Assembly (NCBI RefSeq): GCF_019599145.1
Contig: NZ_CP080647.1
Location: 6,758,001-6,822,000, forward strand
Origin: Streptomyces akebiae
GTDB lineage: Bacteria; Actinomycetota; Actinomycetes; Streptomycetales; Streptomycetaceae
DNA length: 64,000 nucleotides
Direction of reading: 5' to 3'
Positions 16,648-23,784 of this stretch are shown here, in pieces (position 1 is the first letter of the stretch; each line of letters opens with the position of its first letter). The notes below the pieces were generated by a model. That model was not told the DNA's origin. It saw only the letters and a program-made list of their open reading frames with translations, and searched no databases. The translations under genes were made by a program, and so were the position numbers.

Positions 16648-18222
16648 TCAGAGCCTTGCGGCGAAGTCGTCACCCTTGATGACCAGGCGTTCGCGTACGT
16701 CGCGCGGGATCTTGAGCTGCAGATGTACGGACGGGGCTCGCACTCCCTTCACCTTCGTGCGGGTCACATCGCACGTGACGCCCACGCGGCGCAGGTCCTC
16801 AGCCATGGCCTCCATACCGCCGGCTTCCCACATCTCCCGGAAGGTCTTGCCGTTGTGCACGAGTACCCAACGGTCTTGCGCGGTCTCGGGATCGATGGCG
16901 CTCAACTCTTCCGTGAGCTTGTCGAGCGTCTTCTCCGCCCGCTCGCGAGTGAACCGCGTCTTCGAGAAGCGGCCCTCTGGTTCGAGCTCCGCCATGTAAT
17001 AGGAGATGGCATCTTCGAGCCGCTTGACTTCGGCGCGTGCCTCGGCTCCCTTCGCGTACTCCCGGACCTGGACGGGGAAGTCGCCGAGGACGCGCAGCAC
17101 GTCGCCCACGAGGACGTCGTACACGTCCTGCGGGTTGGGTGCGCCGAGCCCGCCGCCCTTGCACTTGCCGCAGCGCAGGTACGTGTAGCTCCGGCCGTTG
17201 CTCATGTTCTTCTGCACGGTCATGTTGGTTGAGCAGTCGACGCAGACGAGTACGCCGAGGAACTGGGTCGCTCCGCCCGCCTGCCGGGTGGGCTGGCTCT
17301 TGCCCCGGCGGTCGAGTGCCGCTTGAAGGGTCTCGAACTCCTCCTCTGTGAAGATCGGAGGGCCAACCCGTATCGGCTTTCCGTCGTTGCCGAGGACGAG
17401 CCTGCTCCGTCGCTTCCCGCCCTGCTTGTTCTCCTCGACCCGGTAGCCCATAAGTGCGGGGTTACGAAGGCGGCGAAGGAGAGTCGACGTCGTGAGCCCC
17501 GTCGACATGAGCCCGGAGCGGACGAGACAGAGGGCCATGCGTCGGGCGGAGACGCCCCGGAGCGCCATGCGCCGGGCCCAGTGCAGTGCCTTGTGTGCGC
17601 TCGGCTCGATGGCGAGCGCGGGTTTACCGTCCACCTTCGTCGTGACGTATCCGTACGTCGGCTTACCGACGAGCCACGAGTCCTGAGTGCGGGCGTAGTC
17701 CCACAGCGACGTGACGCGGGTCGACGTGTTCGCGGCCTCGATCTCGGCGATGCCGCCGATGAGCGTGACCATGATCCGGCCCACGGTCGTGCTGAGGTCG
17801 ATCGCGTCGTTCTTCGACACGAGGTTCTTCCCGTACCGCTCGCACCATTCGATCATCGTGGACAGGTCCGTCATGCGACGGATGAAGCGGTCGAGCTTCC
17901 AGAAGAGCAGAGCATCGAACTCCGGGGCCCGGTTGTTGAGCCACTCGCCGAGCTCCTTCCGCTTCCACGGCGGAACCTTCGTCGCCGACACGTTCAGATC
18001 GGAGGCGACACCGACGACGCGGTATCCCTTCTCTCTGGCCAGGAGGCGCAGGTCGAGTTCCTGTCGTACGGGTGAGGTGGTGTCTTCCGTAAGTACGGAC
18101 AGGCGGACGGAGAGGAGCGCGCGCGGAGCATCCTCGGGGAGCAGAGCCTCCGCCCGCTTCAGGTCCTCCAGGAGAGCCAGGTCCGAGGCGGTCCACTCGC
18201 TCTCGATGTCGTACATCTTCAT
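16648..18222 (-). CDS. int: Large serine recombinase (site-specific integrase)
   Basis: A 524-residue member of the large serine recombinases, which integrate by a double-strand exchange at a short core. The N-terminal catalytic domain contains SVRLSVLTEDTTSPVRQ with Ser42 as likely nucleophile, FDALLFWKLDRFIRR, and GRIMVTLIGGIAEIEAANTSTR. The Recombinase domain follows (KPTYGYVTTKVDGKPALAI). A zinc-ribbon has CVDC and later CGKC, and then comes a long coiled coil (ARAEVKRLEDAISYYMAE). All parts expected for an active enzyme are present without a stop. The gene reads away from attR, 45 nt from the core, the usual int-attP arrangement. It is the strongest evidence that the flanking repeat is an attachment site. 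Confidence 0.93.
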   Translation of the reverse strand: MKMYDIESEWTASDLALLEDLKRAEALLPEDAPRALLSVRLSVLTEDTTSPVRQELDLRLLAREKGYRVVGVASDLNVSATKVPPWKRKELGEWLNNRAPEFDALLFWKLDRFIRRMTDLSTMIEWCERYGKNLVSKNDAIDLSTTVGRIMVTLIGGIAEIEAANTSTRVTSLWDYARTQDSWLVGKPTYGYVTTKVDGKPALAIEPSAHKALHWARRMALRGVSARRMALCLVRSGLMSTGLTTSTLLRRLRNPALMGYRVEENKQGGKRRSRLVLGNDGKPIRVGPPIFTEEEFETLQAALDRRGKSQPTRQAGGATQFLGVLVCVDCSTNMTVQKNMSNGRSYTYLRCGKCKGGGLGAPNPQDVYDVLVGDVLRVLGDFPVQVREYAKGAEARAEVKRLEDAISYYMAELEPEGRFSKTRFTRERAEKTLDKLTEELSAIDPETAQDRWVLVHNGKTFREMWEAGGMEAMAEDLRRVGVTCDVTRTKVKGVRAPSVHLQLKIPRDVRERLVIKGDDFAARL

Positions 18223-18266
18223 GCTCGCGGAGCGTACAGGTTAGATGTGGAGCTGTCTTGCTATGG

Positions 18267-18280
18267 CCGCAGATGGACAC
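18267..18280 (+). other. attR core
   Basis: Second copy of CCGCAGATGGACAC, followed by the displaced native end of the radical SAM gene. To its left is element DNA (GCTGTCTTGCTATGG) unlike the left flank. Confidence 0.8.
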
Positions 18281-18365
18281 CCAGATCCAGATCGGCCCGA
18301 CGGGCAAGAAGCTGCTGCCGTTGTCGGTGAAGCAGCCGGTGGGGAGTGCGGGGCACAGTCACTGA
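18267..18365 (+). pseudogene. Displaced native 3' end of the radical SAM gene
   Basis: This reads PQMDTQIQIGPTGKKLLPLS then VKQPVGSAGHSH and a TGA, in register with codon 619 of the gene at 11709. It has no start of its own. It is the original chromosomal end cut off by insertion. A strong hairpin follows 25 nt later, probably the original terminator of that gene. Confidence 0.88.
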
Positions 18366-18390
18366 CCCGACCGCGGCCGACAGGTCGTGA

Positions 18391-18429
18391 GGGGTGCCCG
18401 GAAGCCGTTCGGCCGGTTCCGGGCACCCC
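18391..18429. terminator. Terminator after the displaced 3' end
   Basis: GGGGTGCCCGGAA pairs perfectly with TTCCGGGCACCCC (13 bp, 13-nt loop). It lies between the displaced gene end and the converging collagen-like gene and can serve both. Confidence 0.8.
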
Positions 18430-18439
18430 TTCTCGCGTG

Positions 18440-19930
18440 CTACCGGCCGGTCACGCGGGGCGTGACGGTCGAGCCGCCGTTGACGATGTTGTCCGACGGC
18501 TGGAGCTCGACCCGGTACCAGGGGCGCGGGTTGCCCTGGGCGTCGTCACAATTCAGGGTGGCGTGGGGCTGCGTGTCCACCGGCACGCAGGTCGTCTCCC
18601 AGATCTGGCCCACGGTGGTGACGACGTTGAACTTGACGAGGCCCTTCGAGGCGCTCGCGTGGTCACCCTTGGGCTGGCCCTTGCCCTCGCCGTGGTCCGT
18701 GCCGGGGCCCGCGCCATGGTCCTTGGCGGTGTTCTGGCCCGACCCCTGGCTGTAGTCCTGGGCGTGGCCGCTGCTCGTGCCCTGGTTCTGGCTCTGGCCC
18801 TGCCCCGTGTTCTGGCTGTGGCCCTGGTTCTGGCCGGTCTGCTGGGCGTGGCCGGTGTTCGTGCCCTGGTTCTGGCTGTGGCCCTGACTCTGGCCGGTCT
18901 GCTGGCTGTGGCCCTGGCTTGTGCCCTGGCTGTGGCCCTGGCCTGTGCCCTGGCTGTGGCCCTGGCCTGTGCCCTGGCTGTGCTCCTTGCCCGTCTCCTT
19001 GCCGGTGTCCTTCTGCCCGTGTCCGTGGGCGGCGTGCGTGTTGACGGAGACACCGCAGGCGAAGCCGACGTAGCGGTCCTGCGAATCACGGCCGCCCGCC
19101 GGGAAGTTGGGGTGGGTGCTGAGGTCGGTCCACAGGAACGGGTGGGCGACCGCGCCCTGGAGGTCGCGGATACCAGCGAAGACCCGTCCCTCGGTCAATA
19201 CGACCCGGAACTCGAGCTTCTTGGAGTCCTGCACGGCGTCGATGTCGGAGCACGGTCCGGCGGGCCCCGTGGCGCCCGTGGCGCCGGTGGCGCCGGTGGC
19301 CCCTGTCTGTCCGTCCGCTCCGGCGGGTCCGACGGGGCCCTCGGGTCCGACGGGGCCGTCCGCTCCCGTGGGTCCCGTGGGGCCGGTGGGTCCGGCGGGG
19401 CCGTCCGCTCCGGTGGCTCCGGTGGCTCCGGTGGCTCCGGTGGCTCCGGTGGGGCCGACGGGGCCCTGCTCGCCGGTGTCTCCCTGGGGGCCGACCTCTC
19501 CCTGGGGGCCGATGTCGCCTTGGGGACCCGTGTCGCCCTGGGGACCCGTGTCACCCTTCGGGCCGGTGGGTCCCTGAGGCCCGGGCGGGCCGCTGGGACC
19601 CACCTCGCAGTGGTCGTCGTTGCCACCGAGTGCCGCCGTGCGGTTGCGGTCCTGCTCGTCGTACCAGTCGGGCGACGATCCGTCGTACGCGTCCTGGTGT
19701 TGTCCGTCGTCGGTGTGGTGCTGATCACCGTGCTCGTCGGCGGGCGGGCATTCGTCGTTGCCGGCCCTCGTCACGGTGGAGTGTTCGGACACGCTCGATG
19801 CCGCCGCTGCGGCGGGGCCGGCCAGTCCGGCGGTCATCGCAAGCGCGAGCGAGGCATACGTGCTGACCTTGGTGATTCTGTGGCGTGCCAGCGGGCCTAT
19901 CAGCGAGATCGTCCTGCGCTCAGGACTCAT
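18440..19930 (-). CDS. Secreted collagen-like protein with Gln/Gly/His/Ser repeat domain
   Basis: A 496-residue protein with an N-terminal signal peptide (hydrophobic core about residues 23-43, ending GPAAAAASS). An acidic segment follows, then 39 uninterrupted Gly-X-Y triplets (residues 111-227), bracketed by Cys108 and Cys227. The triplets include [12 protein letters not shown] and GADGPA. A beta-rich segment ([20 protein letters not shown]) follows, then a low-complexity domain of about 110 residues made of GHSQ-N/T-x-GQ units, and a C-terminal domain with more Cys. AAGGAGCACATAG precedes the ATG as SD. Bacterial Gly-X-Y proteins form triple helices on the cell surface; a surface or spore-surface role is inference. 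A phage tail fibre is unlikely because it has a signal peptide and no phage neighbours. Confidence 0.85.
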   Translation of the reverse strand: MSPERRTISLIGPLARHRITKVSTYASLALAMTAGLAGPAAAAASSVSEHSTVTRAGNDECPPADEHGDQHHTDDGQHQDAYDGSSPDWYDEQDRNRTAALGGNDDHCEVGPSGPPGPQGPTGPKGDTGPQGDTGPQGDIGPQGEVGPQGDTGEQGPVGPTGATGATGATGATGADGPAGPTGPTGPTGADGPVGPEGPVGPAGADGQTGATGATGATGATGPAGPCSDIDAVQDSKKLEFRVVLTEGRVFAGIRDLQGAVAHPFLWTDLSTHPNFPAGGRDSQDRYVGFACGVSVNTHAAHGHGQKDTGKETGKEHSQGTGQGHSQGTGQGHSQGTSQGHSQQTGQSQGHSQNQGTNTGHAQQTGQNQGHSQNTGQGQSQNQGTSSGHAQDYSQGSGQNTAKDHGAGPGTDHGEGKGQPKGDHASASKGLVKFNVVTTVGQIWETTCVPVDTQPHATLNCDDAQGNPRPWYRVELQPSDNIVNGGSTVTPRVTGR

Positions 19931-20170
19931 CTATGTGCTCCTTGTTTCAACCGGTTTGGGGCTTTTCCCCGCACTCGATCGTGAGCCTCGCCCCTGTCCA
20001 CCGGCTCGACCAGCGAGCTGGACCGGACGGGGATGAAGATCATCAAATCGGCCTAAGCCGGCCTCACGGGTGGGCTAATTCGGCATCGACTGCTGCTATT
20101 TGTGCGATATGAGGAGGTACGTCACGCGGCCGCTCGGGCAGCGTTCCAACGTCCCGGGACCGGTGAGGCC

Positions 20171-21370
20171 ATGAAGCCGCAGACCATCTGCCTCTGCATG
20201 ATCGTCAAGAACGAGGCGCGGGTGATCGAGCGCTGCCTCGCCTCCGTCCGTCCACTGATCGACAGCTGGGTCATCACCGACACCGGCTCGACGGACGGCA
20301 CGCAGGACCTGATCCGCGAGGCGCTGGACGGCGTCCCGGGCGAACTGCGCGAGGAGCCCTGGGTCGACTTCGGCCACAACCGGACTCGGAACATCCAACA
20401 CGCCCGGGGGAAGGCCGACTTCCTGCTCACCGTCGACGCCGACCACGTACTGCGTCAGGACGCGCCGCTGCCCCGGCTCACGGCGACCTCGTACATGCTG
20501 CGCTACGACACACCGGGCACCCAGCACCGCTTCAAGCACCTCATGCGGGGGGACCTGCTCTGGCGCTACGAAGGGGTCACCCACGAGTACCCGTGCACCG
20601 ACGGGCCCGATGTCCAGGAGAACCTGGACGCCCTCGTCATCGAGGACCACGCGGACGGCGGCTGTCGCGGCGACAAGTTCGAACGCGACGCACAGCTGCT
20701 CAGGCGTGAGCTGGAACGCGACCCCACCAACCCCCGCACCGTCTTCTACCTGGCCAACACCGAACGGGACCTCGGTCACGCGCGGGAGGCGATCGGCCTG
20801 TACGAGCGGCGTGCGGCGATGGGCGGCTGGGGCGAGGAGGTCTACTGCTCGCTCCTGGAAGCGGGAATCCTCCGCGCGGACGAGGAGGAGGACTGGCAGG
20901 GAGCCATGGACACGTTCTCCCGTGCCTGGGAGTCGCGTCCCACCAGGCTCGAAGCCTGCTACGAGTTGGCCTCGCGGCTGCGGCTCCGGCGGCGCCACCA
21001 CACCGCGCACGCCCTTCTCGTCGATGTCGTCGACCGGCCCGCACCGGACGACCTGCTCTTCACCAAGCCCTGGGTCTACCGGTGGGGCCTGCTGTTCGAG
21101 TTCTCCATCACCGCCCACTGGGTCGGTGAGCACGCCGCCGCGCTCCGGGCATGCGATCGCCTGCTGGCCATGCGGGACCTGCCGGAACGCGTCCGCCGCC
21201 AGGTCGAGATCAACCGGGAGTTCTCCGCACCGCACGCCGAACGGCCGGACCTGTCCGCCGTGGTGCGCCGCCCCAAGGCCGCCCGGACCGGCGGGTCGGC
21301 CGCCTCCGCGAGGTCCGCGAGGTCCGCGAGGTCCGCGAGGTCCGCGAAATCGTCTGGGCGCAAGCGGTAG
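20171..21370 (+). CDS. Family 2 glycosyltransferase with TPR-like C-terminus
   Basis: The N-terminal 220 residues are a GT-A fold glycosyltransferase: ICLCMIVKNEARVIERCLAS, then WVITDTGSTDGTQDLI and the metal-binding DAD in LLTVDADH near residue 88. The rest consists of helical repeats (RTVFYLANTERDLGHAREA, CYELASRLRLRRRH) typical of TPR-fused transferases. The tail is a 9-bp tandem repeat giving ARSARSARSARSAK. ATG 20171 is chosen because GGTGAGG precedes it; the frame is open to 20102. No membrane span is seen, so it is probably cytosolic. Sugar donor and acceptor are unknown. Its divergent neighbour is the collagen-like protein, a possible acceptor by position only. Confidence 0.85.
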   Translation: MKPQTICLCMIVKNEARVIERCLASVRPLIDSWVITDTGSTDGTQDLIREALDGVPGELREEPWVDFGHNRTRNIQHARGKADFLLTVDADHVLRQDAPLPRLTATSYMLRYDTPGTQHRFKHLMRGDLLWRYEGVTHEYPCTDGPDVQENLDALVIEDHADGGCRGDKFERDAQLLRRELERDPTNPRTVFYLANTERDLGHAREAIGLYERRAAMGGWGEEVYCSLLEAGILRADEEEDWQGAMDTFSRAWESRPTRLEACYELASRLRLRRRHHTAHALLVDVVDRPAPDDLLFTKPWVYRWGLLFEFSITAHWVGEHAAALRACDRLLAMRDLPERVRRQVEINREFSAPHAERPDLSAVVRRPKAARTGGSAASARSARSARSARSAKSSGRKR

Positions 21371-21460
21371 GAGGCGCGGGGGCGGCCACCGGGGCCGGTG
21401 CGGTCGGAACTCGCCGACGCGGGCTGGATCCGGACGACACGCTGTGGCGTCTACGTCGTC

Positions 21461-22630
21461 ATGGACCTGGAGAAAAGGCCTGCCCGGCAGCAGACGCCGG
21501 AGGCGCGCGCGACACCCGAGGCGCGCCTGACGCCCGCTGCGCAGCGGAGTGCTGAGGGGCAGCGGGCGCCCGAGCCGCAGCGGGCGCCCGAGGGCTGTCT
21601 GGCCGCCGCGATCCGGATTCCTGTGCGGATCGTGGTGCTCGTGCTGGTCGTTCCCGTGCGCATGGCGTGGGACGCGCTGGTGGTGGGCGGGCGGTTGCTG
21701 ACGGACACCGTGTTGCGGCCGACGGGCCGTGCGCTGCTGTGGGTCGGCCGGGCCGTCGTTGTGTGGCCCTGCGTGGCGCTGTGGCGCTACGTCGTCGTGC
21801 CGCTCGCGCAGCTGCTCGGGTGGCTCGGGTACCGGCTGCTGGTCGTGCCGGCGGTGTGGGCGTACCGGTATGTGCTGACGCCGGTGGGGCACGCGATCGC
21901 GTGGGTGGCCGCCGGTGTCCGGGCCGGATGCGGCTGGGTGGCCCGAGGTGTCCTGGCCGGGCTCCTGTGGCTGTACCGGTGGACGGTGGTGCCGGTCGGG
22001 CTGAGCATCGCCTGGCTGGTCCGCTGCTTTGTCGTCGTACCGGCCGGGTGGCTGTACCGGTATGTGCTGACGCCCGTGGGGCACGCGATCGCGTGGGTGG
22101 CCACGGGGGTCGTGTGGCTCGTACGGATGATCTTCACCGGGCTCTGGACCGGCGTCCACTGGACGCTGCGCGTGCTGCTGGTGCTGCCCGCGCTCGCTCT
22201 GTGGCGCTGGGCCCTCGTGCCCGTCGGACGGTTGCTCGCGGTCGTCGGCCGGGAGGTCGGGGAGGCCCTCGGGCACGCGTGGCGGGTGGCCGGACGGATC
22301 TCGCTCGCCGTCGGACGGTTCCTGGCGAACCTGTTCCGGTGGATCCTGGTCGAGCCGGCACGGTGGGTGTATCGGACCGTCCTCACACCAGCCGGGCACT
22401 TCGTCCGGGACACGGTGTGGAAGCCGGTCACGGCGGTCGGACGCGTCGTGGGCCGGGTCACCCGGCAGGCGCTGACCACCGCCCGTGAGACCGTCCGTCA
22501 GGCCCGCGCCGGCGTGCGCTCGGCCCTCTTCGGACAGCCGACGGAACCGAAGCCCGTCCACAGGCGGGAACCACGGGCCGCCGAGGCACGTACTCTTGGT
22601 AGCAGTACGACCGCTCTCACGAAGGACTGA
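21461..22630 (+). CDS. Repetitive multi-span membrane protein
   Basis: About 389 residues of unknown function. After a charged N-terminus with PEARATPEAR-like repeats it has a chain of hydrophobic units of about 30 residues, each ending in V-P-V-G or T-P-V-G followed by a Trp (RYVLTPVGHAIAWVA twice, RWTVVPVGLSIAWLV, RWALVPVGRLLAVV, RTVLTPAGHF). The tail is basic and hydrophilic. No SD is seen; the frame is open from GTG 21398 and ATG 21461 is my choice because the protein then begins MDLEKRP. It ends 6 nt before the CTG start of the TIGR03936 gene, suggesting cotranscription with it. Confidence 0.65.
   Translation: MDLEKRPARQQTPEARATPEARLTPAAQRSAEGQRAPEPQRAPEGCLAAAIRIPVRIVVLVLVVPVRMAWDALVVGGRLLTDTVLRPTGRALLWVGRAVVVWPCVALWRYVVVPLAQLLGWLGYRLLVVPAVWAYRYVLTPVGHAIAWVAAGVRAGCGWVARGVLAGLLWLYRWTVVPVGLSIAWLVRCFVVVPAGWLYRYVLTPVGHAIAWVATGVVWLVRMIFTGLWTGVHWTLRVLLVLPALALWRWALVPVGRLLAVVGREVGEALGHAWRVAGRISLAVGRFLANLFRWILVEPARWVYRTVLTPAGHFVRDTVWKPVTAVGRVVGRVTRQALTTARETVRQARAGVRSALFGQPTEPKPVHRREPRAAEARTLGSSTTALTKD
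21863..22102 (+). repeat. 48-bp near-identical direct repeat in the membrane-protein gene
   Basis: Segments 21863-21910 and 22055-22102 differ at one base and both encode YRYVLTPVGHAIAWVA. They lie 192 bp (64 codons) apart. This indicates recent internal duplication or gene conversion. Confidence 0.9.
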
Positions 22631-22636
22631 ACGACA

Positions 22637-23539
22637 CTGGGCAAGCGACAGCCCGAAGGCCCGCCGCCCGCACCCGCGGTGCAGCGCATCCGACTGCGCT
22701 ACACCAAGCGCGGCCGCCTCCGGTTCACCAGCCACCGTGACTTCCAGCGCGCCTTCGAGCGTGCGCTGCGCCGTGCCGAGGTGCCGATGGCGTACTCGGC
22801 GGGGTTCACGCCGCATCCGAAGGTGTCGTACGCCAATGCCGCACCCACCGGCACGGGCAGTGAGGCGGAGTATCTGGAGATCGCGCTCACCGAGGCGCGT
22901 GATCCGGAGAAGCTCAGGATCCTGCTCGACGAGTCGCTGCCCACCGGCCTCGACATCGTCGACGCGGTCGAGGCCCGGACCTCCGGGCTCGCCGACCGGC
23001 TCACGGCCTCCGAATGGGAGCTGCGCCTGGACGGTGTGGACCCCGAGGAGGCCGCGCGCGCGGTCGAGGTCTTCAAGGCGTCGGACCTCGTCGAGGTCCA
23101 GCGCAGGACCAAGAACGGCGTACGGACCTTCGACGCCCGTGCCGCCGTCGTCGACCTCGACAGCCGTGACGGACACGACACACGTGAGGAACAAGACGCA
23201 CGTGAGGGACGTGACGGAAGCGCCGGTACGGACGGTTCTGAGACGCCCGGTCCACAGGCTGATAGGCCGACGGACCAGCCCTGTGCGATACTGCGGCTGG
23301 TTGTTCGGCACGTGACGCCTGCCGTACGACCCGACGACGTCCTGTCCGGTCTCCGCGCCGTGGCCGACCTGGCGCCGCCGGTCCCCGCAGCGGTGACCAG
23401 GCTGGCGCAGGGGCTTTTCGATGATGAGACCGGCACGGTGACCGACCCGCTCGCGCCCGACCGCGAGGCAGCGCCGGCCCTCTCAACGGCCGAACCCGCT
23501 GCCGCCGCGAAGGCGTCGGCGCCGGTAGGCCCCGCGTAG
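22637..23539 (+). CDS. TIGR03936-type radical-SAM-associated protein (DUF2344)
   Basis: The partner family of the radical SAM protein at 11709. The core begins VQRIRLRYTKRGRLRFTSHRD and continues AFERALRRAEVPMAYSAGFT, HPKVSYANAAPTG and a second half with VQRRTKNGVRTFDAR. The tail is Ala/Pro rich. I place the start at CTG 22637 (MGKRQPEGPPPAPAVQRIRL) because GAAGGA lies 11 nt upstream and the extra residues look coding; the first ATG/GTG is GTG 22679, which lacks an SD. In most actinomycetes this gene directly follows the TIGR03960 gene and precedes rng. Here about 9 kb separates the pair. Function unknown, presumably acting with the radical SAM enzyme. Confidence 0.85.
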   Translation: MGKRQPEGPPPAPAVQRIRLRYTKRGRLRFTSHRDFQRAFERALRRAEVPMAYSAGFTPHPKVSYANAAPTGTGSEAEYLEIALTEARDPEKLRILLDESLPTGLDIVDAVEARTSGLADRLTASEWELRLDGVDPEEAARAVEVFKASDLVEVQRRTKNGVRTFDARAAVVDLDSRDGHDTREEQDAREGRDGSAGTDGSETPGPQADRPTDQPCAILRLVVRHVTPAVRPDDVLSGLRAVADLAPPVPAAVTRLAQGLFDDETGTVTDPLAPDREAAPALSTAEPAAAAKASAPVGPA

Positions 23540-23784
23540 GGACGGACGTCGTAGCGCCGCCCTCTGATCCGGGAGCCTCCTGGGTCGGGCAGCGCACCGA
23601 CCACAAGACTTTCGCCAGGCCGTGCGCAACATGGCGTACGGAACCGGCGAGACAGGACACAGAGAGCTCCCGTGCGGCGCCCGCGCCCCGGACGGCGGTA
23701 GTCGCGTACGACGCGAGCCGCGGACGTCACCGGCCATGCCGGACCGGGTGCGGCGCCCGGGAGCCTGACGGGAGAAACGCCCGC

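Larger units (their letters stand above)
13563..18280. mobile_element. Small serine-integrase element in the 3' end of the radical SAM gene
   Basis: A 14-bp direct repeat (CCGCAGATGGACAC) bounds about 4.7 kb that is foreign to the locus. Inside are a 62-codon ORF next to attL, a broken resolvase with a res-like site, a 144-residue hypothetical gene, a noncoding stretch, a HTH protein and a large serine integrase next to attR. The plus-side end carries a recoded copy of the last 23 codons of the target gene, so insertion keeps that gene open. No replication, transfer, capsid or excision gene was recognised, so it looks like a reduced element or a remnant of a phage or plasmid. Confidence 0.85.

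Noticed and set aside
18440..19930. Phage tail fibre identity for the collagen-like protein
   Set aside because: It has a signal peptide and lies outside the att sites with no phage structural genes nearby.
20096..23311. A 1071-codon open frame on the minus strand
   Set aside because: It lies opposite the glycosyltransferase, membrane-protein and TIGR03936 genes and is a high-GC shadow; its composition is Arg/Pro/Gly rich and no domain appears.
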